Positions 15,869-23,262 of a stretch of 42,913 bases of DNA are shown piece by piece; positions within the stretch are counted from its first letter, which is position 1; the number at the start of each line of letters is the position of its first letter. The stretch lies in the NCBI GenBank assembly GCA_964370185.1, contig CAYJIJ010000013.1, positions 1 to 42,913 of the forward strand. Direction: 5' to 3'. The position numbers and the translations under genes were made by a program. This DNA is from CAYJEQ01 sp964370185 (GTDB taxonomy: Bacteria; Bacillota; Clostridia; Oscillospirales; Ruminococcaceae). Under the pieces are notes generated by a model, which saw nothing but the letters and a program-made list of their open reading frames with translations, searched no databases and was not told the DNA's origin.

Positions 15869-17578
15869 ATGAATTATTTAGAAACTTATAATTTGTGGCT
15901 AAAAAGAGCAACTGACCCTATGATTGCACAAGAACTTAGACAAATAAGCGCAAATGATGAACATATTAAAGAGCAGTTTTATAAATCGCTCACATTTGGC
16001 ACGGGCGGACTAAGAGGAATACTTGGTGCCGGCACAAATAGAATGAATATCTACACTGTGGCACAAGCCACACAGGGTTTTAGCAATTATATAAATAAAA
16101 ATTTCTCCTCCCCTTCGGTGGCTATCGCATACGACAGCAGAATTATGTCTAAAGAATTTTCTGAGATTACTGCCGCTGTTTTTGCGGCGAATGGCATAAA
16201 GGTGTATATCTATAAAGAGCTTGCACCCACTCCCATGCTCTCCTATGCGGTGAGAAAGCTTTCTTGTAGTGGTGGTGTTGTAGTTACCGCAAGCCACAAT
16301 CCCTCTATTTACAACGGATACAAGGCGTATAATGAAACAGGCACACAGATAAATAATGAAGTTGCCGACTGCATTATTGCAAACATTTCTGCCACCGATA
16401 TATTCGACGGTGTTAAGCAAATCCCCTTTGAAGAGAGTGTAAAAAGCGGACAAATTTCTTATATTGAAGAAGCCTTGGGTGAAGAGTATCTATCTGAAAT
16501 TAGTAAAGCGCTATACAGGCAAAATCTCACTGAAAATAGTGATTTAAGCCTTGTTTACACACCACTTTATGGCGCTGGGTACCGCTGGATAACACAAGCG
16601 ATTAAAGGAATGGGGATAAAAAATCTGCATGTGGTAGATGAGCAGTCAAAGCCCAATGGCAATTTCCCCACCTGCCCTTATCCAAACCCCGAAAGCAAGG
16701 ATGCACTTTCCCTTGCTATCAAGCTCATGGAGCAAAAGGATGCTGATTTACTAATAGCCTCCGACCCCGATGCCGACCGCATAGGTGTGGCTGTTAAGTC
16801 TAATGAGGGTGTTAAAATACTCACGGGCGACGAAGTGGGAATACTGCTTTTAAACTATCAGATACTTTCTAAAAAAGAAATCGGATCATTGCCCACTAAA
16901 CCTGTGGCAATAAAATCCGTGGTGTCCTCTAAAATGGCGGATGTTATTGCAGCGGCTGAGGGAGTTCATTTACAGAGTGTACTCACAGGATTTAAAAATG
17001 TGGGCGACCATATGGATTATCTAAAAGAGAGTGGCGAGGGAGAATTCATATTTGCTTATGAAGAGAGCTGTGGCTATTTAAGTCACGATAAAATAAGGGA
17101 TAAGGATGCTGTGAATGCCGCTGCATTATTTGCCGAAATGGCGGCTTATTACAAAGAAAATGGCAGCAGTGTAGATGAAGAACTCACTAAACTCTACCAA
17201 AAATTTGGATATTATTTCTCACGCTCTTTAAGCTATACATTCACAGGTATAAGCGGTGAAAAGATTATGGCTGATTTAATGACTGCGATGAGAGCCGATA
17301 AACTGCCCGTGTTCACAGGTTTTAAAACCCATATATTTAGAGATTACTCGAATGACAGGGTGGTAAAAAACGGTGAAGTTTTATCAGAAAATCTGCCTGA
17401 AACCAATATGGTGGAATTTATTTTTGAGGATACTTCTTCTATAATGGTAAGACCCTCCGGCACCGAGCCAAAGCTCAAAGTGTATTACTTTACTAAGGGC
17501 GAAAGCAGGGAGAGTGCACTCTCGCTATTTGAAAAGCTCTCCGAAAGTGTGCAAAAAATCATTGATCTGCACAAGTAA
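15869..17578 (+). CDS. pgcA: Phosphoglucomutase/phosphomannomutase (alpha-D-phosphohexomutase)
   Basis: Interconverts glucose 1-phosphate and glucose 6-phosphate. The length of 569 aa matches Firmicute PgcA. Motifs of all four domains are intact: the phosphoserine loop VTASHNPS (Ser142), the Mg loop DPDADR (Asp299, 301, 303), the sugar-binding loop EESCGYL and the phosphate-binding RPSGTEPKLKVYY near the C terminus. The ribosome site is GAGGTG. It follows the glycosyltransferase on the same strand and is closed by the strong terminator at 17704-17749. Confidence 0.95.
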   Translation: MNYLETYNLWLKRATDPMIAQELRQISANDEHIKEQFYKSLTFGTGGLRGILGAGTNRMNIYTVAQATQGFSNYINKNFSSPSVAIAYDSRIMSKEFSEITAAVFAANGIKVYIYKELAPTPMLSYAVRKLSCSGGVVVTASHNPSIYNGYKAYNETGTQINNEVADCIIANISATDIFDGVKQIPFEESVKSGQISYIEEALGEEYLSEISKALYRQNLTENSDLSLVYTPLYGAGYRWITQAIKGMGIKNLHVVDEQSKPNGNFPTCPYPNPESKDALSLAIKLMEQKDADLLIASDPDADRIGVAVKSNEGVKILTGDEVGILLLNYQILSKKEIGSLPTKPVAIKSVVSSKMADVIAAAEGVHLQSVLTGFKNVGDHMDYLKESGEGEFIFAYEESCGYLSHDKIRDKDAVNAAALFAEMAAYYKENGSSVDEELTKLYQKFGYYFSRSLSYTFTGISGEKIMADLMTAMRADKLPVFTGFKTHIFRDYSNDRVVKNGEVLSENLPETNMVEFIFEDTSSIMVRPSGTEPKLKVYYFTKGESRESALSLFEKLSESVQKIIDLHK

Positions 17579-17703
17579 TGACGAAGCCTCGCTCATGCAA
17601 AGAGGTGTTAGTGCAGAAAAATGCTAAAGAAATTGCTTATATCGGCTTTGTGTGCTTTGGTATCCCAAGGATTTCCAATGTAATATGAATATCTAAAAAC
17701 TTA

Positions 17704-17749
17704 ATTAACACCTGCAATCCAAATGCGGATTGCAGGTGTTAATTTTTTT
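17704..17749. terminator. Strong terminator between pgcA and the ABC importer
   Basis: A perfect 17-bp stem (17704-17720 with 17727-17743) has a 6-nt loop and then a T tract on the plus strand. The gene on the other side converges, so it may serve both directions. Confidence 0.85.
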
Positions 17750-17807
17750 GATATAAGTGTGTGAAGTGCTATATTAATTCATAACACAATAGTTTTATTC
17801 ATAAATT

Positions 17808-18836
17808 TTACTCTGCAACTATTTTCTCTGCTATATCGTTGTAAACGAGTTCATTGAAATCGGCTTTTTCGCTGAGCTCGCCCGCCATAGTCATCACTTC
17901 TTGAAGCTTATTAAATGCGTCCTCTTCCATTATTGGAGTGGAGCACCATGCATCTATTTCTTTGTATCTCTCAAGTGCATTTGTAAGTATCTCCATGTCG
18001 TTATCGGGGAAGGAAGGCGCTATTACCTCCGCTATTTCAGCGGCACTATGCTCTCCTACCCACTGTTGACCTCTATAAATCGCCCTCACAAAGCCTTCTG
18101 CTAAATCGGCATTTTCGACTAAAAATTCATCATTTGCAAAATATGCAGTGTAGGGTATTTCTCCGCTTTCGGCACCAATTGATGCAACTATATATCCCTG
18201 TCCCTCTGCTTCTATCATGGAAGCTGTTGGCTCAAATGCAGTTACATAATCCCCCGTACCTCCCACGAATGCGCCAGTCATGGCTGAAAACTGTATGCTG
18301 TCGTCCATCAGTAAATCCACTGCTGGATCAAGCCCCATTGAACGGATTGTATATTCAAATGTCATATATGGCACTCCGCCTTTTCTGCCTGGCAGTACAT
18401 GCGAACCCATTAGGCTTTGCCAATCAAATTCGCCAACTTCTTCCCTGCCTATTAGGAAGGAACCATCTCGTTTTGTAACTTGCCCGAATATCTTAGGATA
18501 TTCTTCCCTGCCCTCATTATATACATATATTGCCGCCTCAGGCCCTGCAAACCCAACATCAATATGCCCCGATAAAAGTGCCGCCATTACCTTATCGGCA
18601 CCCTCACCGCTAATCATATCAATTTTTATGCCCTCTTCTTCAAAAAAGCCTAAATTCATTGCTACATACTGTGGAGCGTAAAAAACTGAATGGGTAACCT
18701 CGCTAACAGTTACTGTTTGAAGCTCGGCAGGAGTTTCTGCACTGCCGCCCTCGCTGTCCTGTGTGGTGCATGCCGTAAATGAAAATAGCATGGTGGCGCA
18801 TAGAAGTGCTGAGAAAAGCTTTTTAAAATGTTTCAT
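17808..18836 (-). CDS. NMT1/SsuA-type ABC substrate-binding lipoprotein
   Basis: A 342-aa solute-binding protein. The start at 18836 has AAGGGGA upstream. A lipoprotein signal ends at FSFTAC (Cys about 22). The mature part begins TVTVSEVTHSVFYAPQYVAM and continues NLGFFEEEGI, the classic NMT1/THI5/SsuA opening, then GHIDVGFAGPEAAIY. This group binds nitrate, sulfonates, taurine, thiamine pyrimidine precursors and others; no TPP riboswitch or pathway gene here narrows it down. It is the third gene of the importer, 114 bp after the permease. Confidence 0.9.
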   Translation of the reverse strand: MKHFKKLFSALLCATMLFSFTACTTQDSEGGSAETPAELQTVTVSEVTHSVFYAPQYVAMNLGFFEEEGIKIDMISGEGADKVMAALLSGHIDVGFAGPEAAIYVYNEGREEYPKIFGQVTKRDGSFLIGREEVGEFDWQSLMGSHVLPGRKGGVPYMTFEYTIRSMGLDPAVDLLMDDSIQFSAMTGAFVGGTGDYVTAFEPTASMIEAEGQGYIVASIGAESGEIPYTAYFANDEFLVENADLAEGFVRAIYRGQQWVGEHSAAEIAEVIAPSFPDNDMEILTNALERYKEIDAWCSTPIMEEDAFNKLQEVMTMAGELSEKADFNELVYNDIAEKIVAE

Positions 18837-18950
18837 AGTAAATTTCCCCTTTCTATTTTGCAAATGTAATTTATTTAATATTTTAATTGCTTATAATGCA
18901 CTACTCCATAATGTGGAGAGCTATTGCTTTTATCTTTTCGTATAATCTAA

Positions 18951-19787
18951 TCATTGATGCCTTTTCTTTAGAGTGAGCCTTTCAAGAAAGACAACTATCC
19001 TATACATAACTGCGGCAACTATTGCAAGTATTATCACGCTCGTCATTACAAGGTCAAGTCTAAACACCTGCCCACCATATACTATAAGATATCCAAGCCC
19101 CGCCTTAGAAACTAAAAACTCACCAGCTATTACCCCTACAAGGGAAAGCCCAATATTTATCTTTAGCGAAGAAAAAAGTGTGCCTACATTGGAGGGGAGC
19201 ACTATCTTTGTAAATATCTGAAGCTTTGTGGCGCCAAAAGTTTTTGCCATGAGTATTTTTTCTTGTTCTGTGTGGTTAAAGCCATTTAGCATTTCAAGTA
19301 TTGTCACTACAAGTGATATGGCAAGTGCCATGAATATAATTGCGGCTGTCCCTGCGCCCATCCATATTATTATCACTGGGCCAAGTGCAATTTTTGGAAG
19401 ACTATTAATCACCACAAGATATGGCTCGAAGATTTTAGAGAGTGTATCCGACCACCAAAGTGCAATCGCAGCTAAAATCCCTATTCCAACCCCCAAAGAA
19501 AATCCCACTAAAGTTTCATATAATGTAACTGCAAGATGAATATGCAGGCTATTCTCCGATAAGCTTAAGAATGTGCTTAAAATTCTTGACGGCTTACTCA
19601 TTAAAAACGCATCTATTATTCCTATATTGGCAAGTATTTCCCATAGGGCAATAAATATAATTAAAATTGCCCAACGCCAAAATACAATAAGGTTCTTCTT
19701 TTTCTTTTTTGCATGTAAATAGCTGAGTCTTTCCTTTGATAAAGGCTCTGCTTTTTTATCTATATCACTGCTGGTTATATCATACAT
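18951..19787 (-). CDS. ABC importer permease (SsuC/TauC type)
   Basis: A 278-aa membrane protein with about six segments and the type I importer EAA-like loop (EQEKILMAKTFGATKLQIF near 174-192) that contacts the ATPase. The N-terminal cytoplasmic tail is Lys-rich (AKKKKKN). It overlaps the upstream ATPase gene by 8 bp, the usual sign of coupled translation. Its substrate is given by the binding protein encoded downstream, not by this subunit. Confidence 0.92.
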   Translation of the reverse strand: MYDITSSDIDKKAEPLSKERLSYLHAKKKKKNLIVFWRWAILIIFIALWEILANIGIIDAFLMSKPSRILSTFLSLSENSLHIHLAVTLYETLVGFSLGVGIGILAAIALWWSDTLSKIFEPYLVVINSLPKIALGPVIIIWMGAGTAAIIFMALAISLVVTILEMLNGFNHTEQEKILMAKTFGATKLQIFTKIVLPSNVGTLFSSLKINIGLSLVGVIAGEFLVSKAGLGYLIVYGGQVFRLDLVMTSVIILAIVAAVMYRIVVFLERLTLKKRHQ

Positions 19788-20547
19788 TTACATCAAGCTC
19801 TTTCCATATCAAATTAAAATATTTGGTGAATTTAGCGTCCTCCCTGCGGCTGAGTGGTGTGCTATACTCTCTCTCAAACTCTATTTTGTGAATTGCACTT
19901 ACCGACCCCGGCCTTTTGCACATCACAATTACCTTATCAGACATACTTATGCTTTCAGGTATGTCGTGGGTGACTATGAGTGTGGTTTTATTCTCTTTCT
20001 TTAATATTCGGTGCACATCTTCTGTCACCGCAAGCCTTGTTTGGTAGTCTAAGGCTGAAAAAGCTTCGTCCAATAAGAGTAGCTTTGGCTTTACTGCTAA
20101 TGTCCGTATAAGTGCCGCCCTCTGCCTCATGCCACCGGAAAGTTGGTTTGGATATTTGTCCATAAATTCGCCCAGTCCATAAGTAATCATCATCTCTTTG
20201 GCATATGCAATATTTTTAGGTGTTAGTTTCTTTTGTATTTCAAGCCCTAAAGTGACATTCTCAAATATTGTACGCCATTCAAGCAGCAAATCCCTTTGCA
20301 ACATATAGCCTATGTGGGGACTTATCCCTTTAATCTCCTCGCCTGCAATAAGTATACTGCCTTTTGTTGGCGCTATTATCCCTGCAATAATCGACATCAA
20401 GGTGGACTTACCGCATCCGCTCGGCCCAACTAAACTCGCAATTTCCCCTTCTGCAAGGCTGAAATTCACATCATTAAGCGCTGTTACCTCTCCGTTTTCG
20501 GCTTGATATTTCCCCATAATATGCTCTACTGATAAAAAATTTCTCAT
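19780..20547 (-). CDS. ABC importer ATPase (SsuB/TauB type)
   Basis: A 255-aa ATPase with Walker A GPSGCGKST, Q-loop LQRDLLLEW, signature LSGGMRQRAALIRTL, Walker B LLLLDEAFSALD and the H-loop in IVTHD. The start at 20547 is chosen because GAGGTG lies 7 nt upstream; in-frame GTG and ATG codons lie slightly further up. It is the first gene of the three-gene importer operon. Confidence 0.92.
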   Translation of the reverse strand: MRNFLSVEHIMGKYQAENGEVTALNDVNFSLAEGEIASLVGPSGCGKSTLMSIIAGIIAPTKGSILIAGEEIKGISPHIGYMLQRDLLLEWRTIFENVTLGLEIQKKLTPKNIAYAKEMMITYGLGEFMDKYPNQLSGGMRQRAALIRTLAVKPKLLLLDEAFSALDYQTRLAVTEDVHRILKKENKTTLIVTHDIPESISMSDKVIVMCKRPGSVSAIHKIEFEREYSTPLSRREDAKFTKYFNLIWKELDVNV

Positions 20548-20878
20548 AAGCATCACCTCTGCCTTATTTTTAAACTTTTCTCTTTTTCTATCAACCTACT
20601 CAGAAACATAATATGCAGTTTTGTATGATGATGTTATTTTGCTTTTATGCCAAAAAAGGGAAATTTCAGTGTATTTTATATACTTTTGATATGTAATTGC
20701 TATATAACTAAATTATCCACCTCTAAATTTTATCAAAACAAATTACTGTAACGAAATGAAAATAGAAAAATATATTTACATGTTTATATTTAAAATACTA
20801 TTAAAATAGATTTACTATTTAAGCTTCCAAATGTATAGATATGAGTTGCAATTAATCCATGAGTTTTTATTATCTCTA

Positions 20879-20907
20879 TTGAAATGCAGTGTACTTGGAT
20901 GTATAAT
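20879..20907 (+). promoter_or_regulatory. Probable promoter of the 20981-22441 membrane operon
   Basis: TTGAAA (20879-20884), a 17-bp spacer and TATAAT (20902-20907) lie 73 bases before the first gene. A short A/T hairpin (20903-20924) overlaps the -10. The rest of 20557-20980 is A/T rich; I see no gene and no riboswitch fold in it. Confidence 0.55.
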
Positions 20908-20980
20908 AAAATTAGTTTTATTATTATAGGGATTACCCTTAGCACAGAATTATATTTATATAGAAAGGTAGTTTTATACT

Positions 20981-21187
20981 ATGAAGAAATTTTTTCTAAA
21001 CATTTTTGCACTACTCACTCTAATTAGCACTTCGAGCGCAGTATCAGCCTTTGCGGATGTTATCGAGCCGGACCCTGCCGATGTTGGCTCCCTCCCCACT
21101 GTAAATCTATTAATGGTTGCCACATTGCTTGTGATACTCCTTGTGGTAGTAACTTTGTTTTTCCTTTCAAGAAAAAAGAGGAAATAA
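20981..21187 (+). CDS. Small exported protein with signal peptide and C-terminal membrane anchor
   Basis: A 68-aa protein with a signal peptide (about 1-24, ending VSAFA), a short acidic, Pro-containing stretch (DVIEPDPADVG), one membrane segment (about 42-62) and a basic end RKKRK. After cleavage only about 15-20 residues would be outside. The layout resembles a sortase-like sorting signal without an LPXTG motif. The function is unknown. It is the first gene of a tight operon: the next gene begins 1 bp after its stop. Confidence 0.6.
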   Translation: MKKFFLNIFALLTLISTSSAVSAFADVIEPDPADVGSLPTVNLLMVATLLVILLVVVTLFFLSRKKRK

Positions 21188-21188
21188 A

Positions 21189-22127
21189 ATGGCTTTACTT
21201 TCATTTTCTCATTTTATGGTTGATTTTACCTGTTCTCTATTAGTGGTAAGCCTTTCTGGAGAAAACATAATACTCGCTATACTTCTATACAATTTTTGCG
21301 CTTTTGCAGTGCAAATGCCACTTGGTATTATAGTTGAGGGCAAATTCCTTCCTCATAAAACGGCTTCATTTGGCATTCTCTTAGTAATGCTCGCTTGGCT
21401 CTTTCCATCACTTCCTGAAATATCGCTCACCACCGCTGGGATTGGGAATGCGCTCTTCCATTTAGGTGGCGGACTTGCTGTGATGAGTAAAAGTGAAAAA
21501 GCGGCTCCTTTGGGCAGTTTTATAGCACCGGGCGCTCTTGGGATTTATTTTGGAGCAATAAATGAGCTACCCTTGCAAATTCCTGTTCTTTCGGTGATGT
21601 TTATACTTTTAATTTTGCTTTTTAGAAAAAGTGATATAGAGTATAAGGGGTACAAAATAAAGGAGTTTAAGGGGAGGCGTCTCGCTATTATTTCCCTGTT
21701 TTTAGTGGTAACTTTACGCGGCTTCTTAGGGGTAGTGGATGCGTTCCCGTGGAAATCGGAATGGTCGTTTTTCTTTGTATTAGCCGTGGTTTTAGGGAAA
21801 GTTTTAGGGGGATATTTATCGGATAAATTTGGAGCGTATCGGGTAGGTGTGATAAGCCTTGTCGTTTCAGCTGTTTGCTTTATTTTCCCATCGAATGTTT
21901 TTTTAGGCTTTCTTGGAATGTTCTCATTTCAAATAACCATGCCTATAACACTCTGGGCAATATCTAAAATCACTTTAAAAGGCTTTGGTTTTGGGCTTTT
22001 GACTTTTGGGCTTTTCATTGGAAGCATACCCACTATTTTAGCCATTCCCGTCGATGTTCCACTCTCGATTTTGGTAGTTATTTCACTCATATTTTTCGTA
22101 TATGCAATGAAAAAGGAAGTAAAATAA
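21189..22127 (+). CDS. Multi-pass membrane protein, MFS-like
   Basis: A 312-aa protein with about ten hydrophobic segments. Two MFS-like features are seen: a first half with paired helices and a short basic loop, and GGYLSDKFGAYR near 212-223, which matches the MFS loop motif between helices. It is shorter than a normal 12-helix carrier (about 400 aa), so it is either a reduced member or a distant family. No substrate can be assigned. It lies between two small membrane proteins and overlaps the next gene by 1 base. Confidence 0.65.
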   Translation: MALLSFSHFMVDFTCSLLVVSLSGENIILAILLYNFCAFAVQMPLGIIVEGKFLPHKTASFGILLVMLAWLFPSLPEISLTTAGIGNALFHLGGGLAVMSKSEKAAPLGSFIAPGALGIYFGAINELPLQIPVLSVMFILLILLFRKSDIEYKGYKIKEFKGRRLAIISLFLVVTLRGFLGVVDAFPWKSEWSFFFVLAVVLGKVLGGYLSDKFGAYRVGVISLVVSAVCFIFPSNVFLGFLGMFSFQITMPITLWAISKITLKGFGFGLLTFGLFIGSIPTILAIPVDVPLSILVVISLIFFVYAMKKEVK

Positions 22128-22441
22128 TGATTTTTTATTCTTTATTTATTTCGCTAACTTTAACCTTACTCTTTGAGCTTCCCATTACATATTTGGCAAA
22201 AATACCTTTTAAATTAGCCTTACTTGTAAATCTTCTCACAAACCCTGTGGTGGTTATACTCTACTTTTGGGCGGATTTTCTTAGTCTTCCACTGCCGATG
22301 GTTGTTTTAGTTTTAGAAGCTTTTGCCATTTTAACCGAAGCTTATTACTACCGTGATGCGCACAAGCGACCGCTGATATTTTCGTTTTGCGTAAATTTGT
22401 TTTCTTATTCATTGGGTGTTATCTTCACGGCTATCACATAG
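22127..22441 (+). CDS. Small three-segment membrane protein (unknown)
   Basis: A 104-aa very hydrophobic protein with three to four membrane segments and an acidic, aromatic loop (EAYYYRDAHKR near 77-87). The start ATG overlaps the upstream stop (TAATG). No recognised domain. It is the third member of the 20981-22441 operon and probably forms a complex with the MFS-like protein. A terminator follows at 22455-22498. Confidence 0.6.
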   Translation: MIFYSLFISLTLTLLFELPITYLAKIPFKLALLVNLLTNPVVVILYFWADFLSLPLPMVVLVLEAFAILTEAYYYRDAHKRPLIFSFCVNLFSYSLGVIFTAIT

Positions 22442-22454
22442 TAAATATAATTTT

Positions 22455-22498
22455 GGAGTATTCTTTTGCCCTATTGGCAGATGGAACACTCCTTTTTT
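22455..22498 (+). terminator. Terminator of the small membrane operon
   Basis: An imperfect stem (GGAGTATTC near 22455 with GAACACTCC ending 22492) has an inner TGCC/GGCA pair and then TTTTTT. Confidence 0.65.
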
Positions 22499-22511
22499 AT
22501 GCTTTAATTTA

Positions 22512-22563
22512 TTGACAATTATATACCTTAGTGGTATAATTTATTCAGCACCCCCACGGGGTG
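22512..22563 (+). promoter_or_regulatory. csoR promoter with two inverted-repeat operators
   Basis: A consensus promoter: TTGACA (22512-22517), 17-bp spacer, TATAAT (22535-22540). TATACC-5-GGTATA (22522-22538) lies between and over the -35 and -10 boxes. CACCCC-3-GGGGTG (22549-22563) lies around the start of transcription. Both resemble CsoR-type operators (G/C tracts flanked by A/T). Cu(I)-free CsoR bound here would block polymerase; copper would release it. Confidence 0.7.
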
Positions 22564-22596
22564 TAGGTGCTACCTGTTTAGATGGGAGGAATTTTT

Positions 22597-22863
22597 GTGA
22601 ATAAGGGTAAGAAAAATGCGATAAGGCATCTTAAAACAGTGAGAGGTCAAATTGATGGAATAATAAACATGATTGAGGATGGGAGATATTGTGTTGATGT
22701 TTCAAATCAAATATTTGCTTCCTCATCTCTGCTTAAAAAAGCCAATTTAGAAATTCTAAAACAACATATGGAAAACTGTGTTTCAGAAGCCTTTGAAGAG
22801 GGAAAAGGCGGCGAAAAAATGGATGAAATCATGCTTGTTTTATCAAAGATTATGGATAAATAG
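22597..22863 (+). CDS. csoR: CsoR-family copper-sensing repressor
   Basis: An 88-aa all-helical repressor. The true start is probably GTG at 22597, 6 nt after GGGAGGA; an earlier ATG at 22582 would place that site inside the gene. The Cu(I) ligand set is complete: Cys32, His57 and Cys61, with the same spacing as Cys36-His61-Cys65 of Mycobacterium CsoR. The N terminus has the RLKTVRGQ-like DNA-binding helix (HLKTVRGQIDGI). It heads the csoR-copZ-copA set and is probably autoregulated through the operators just upstream. Confidence 0.92.
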   Translation: MNKGKKNAIRHLKTVRGQIDGIINMIEDGRYCVDVSNQIFASSSLLKKANLEILKQHMENCVSEAFEEGKGGEKMDEIMLVLSKIMDK

Positions 22864-22864
22864 C

Positions 22865-22921
22865 TATAATCAAAGCCCCCCTTTTTGATTTGTGTATATG
22901 CTTAAAAAGAGGATTTTGATT
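22865..22921 (+). terminator. Hairpin between csoR and copZ
   Basis: ATAATCAAA and TTTGATTAT form the outer arms, with CTTTTT/AAAAAG inside. It could be a partial terminator or attenuator that sets less or more copZ-copA relative to csoR. Confidence 0.4.
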
Positions 22922-22955
22922 ATCACTATAAATAAAATATTAAGGAGGTTATGTC

Positions 22956-23165
22956 ATGGTGCAGAAATTTGAAGTTTTAGGTATGACTTGCTCGGGGTGC
23001 TCTTCTACGGTGGACAGAGTGGTAAATAAGCTCTCCGGCATTAATAGTGTGGAGGTAGTATTGCAGGAAAACTGCATGACGGTCGATTTTGACGACTGGG
23101 TACTTTCAAATGATGATATTGTAAAGGCAGTATATAATGCTGGATTTGATGCAAAAGCTATTTAA
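22956..23165 (+). CDS. copZ: Copper chaperone CopZ (single HMA domain)
   Basis: A 69-aa protein made of one heavy-metal-associated domain with the Cu(I) loop MTCSGC (Cys12, Cys15). It carries Cu(I) to the CopA ATPase and to CsoR. AAGGAGGT precedes the ATG. The copA start lies 97 bp downstream, after an inverted repeat. Confidence 0.92.
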   Translation: MVQKFEVLGMTCSGCSSTVDRVVNKLSGINSVEVVLQENCMTVDFDDWVLSNDDIVKAVYNAGFDAKAI

Positions 23166-23187
23166 GCTATTTTAGTTTGTGCGTGTA

Positions 23188-23240
23188 TTACAGTCAAAGC
23201 TATTGCTTTTGCGATTAATAGGTAAAAGTTTTGACTGTAA
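23188..23240 (+). repeat. Inverted repeat between copZ and copA
   Basis: An 11-bp perfect pair (23188-23198 with 23230-23240, TTACAGTCAAA / TTTGACTGTAA) has a 31-nt loop ending about 10 bases before the copA ribosome site. It may affect copA translation or mRNA stability. Confidence 0.4.
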
Positions 23241-23262
23241 AAATGGCGAAAGGATGATGGGT

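Noticed and set aside
20557..20700. TPP riboswitch before the NMT1-type importer
   Set aside because: The region lacks the conserved CUGAGA and GG-rich helices of a TPP riboswitch, so a thiamine-related role cannot be supported.
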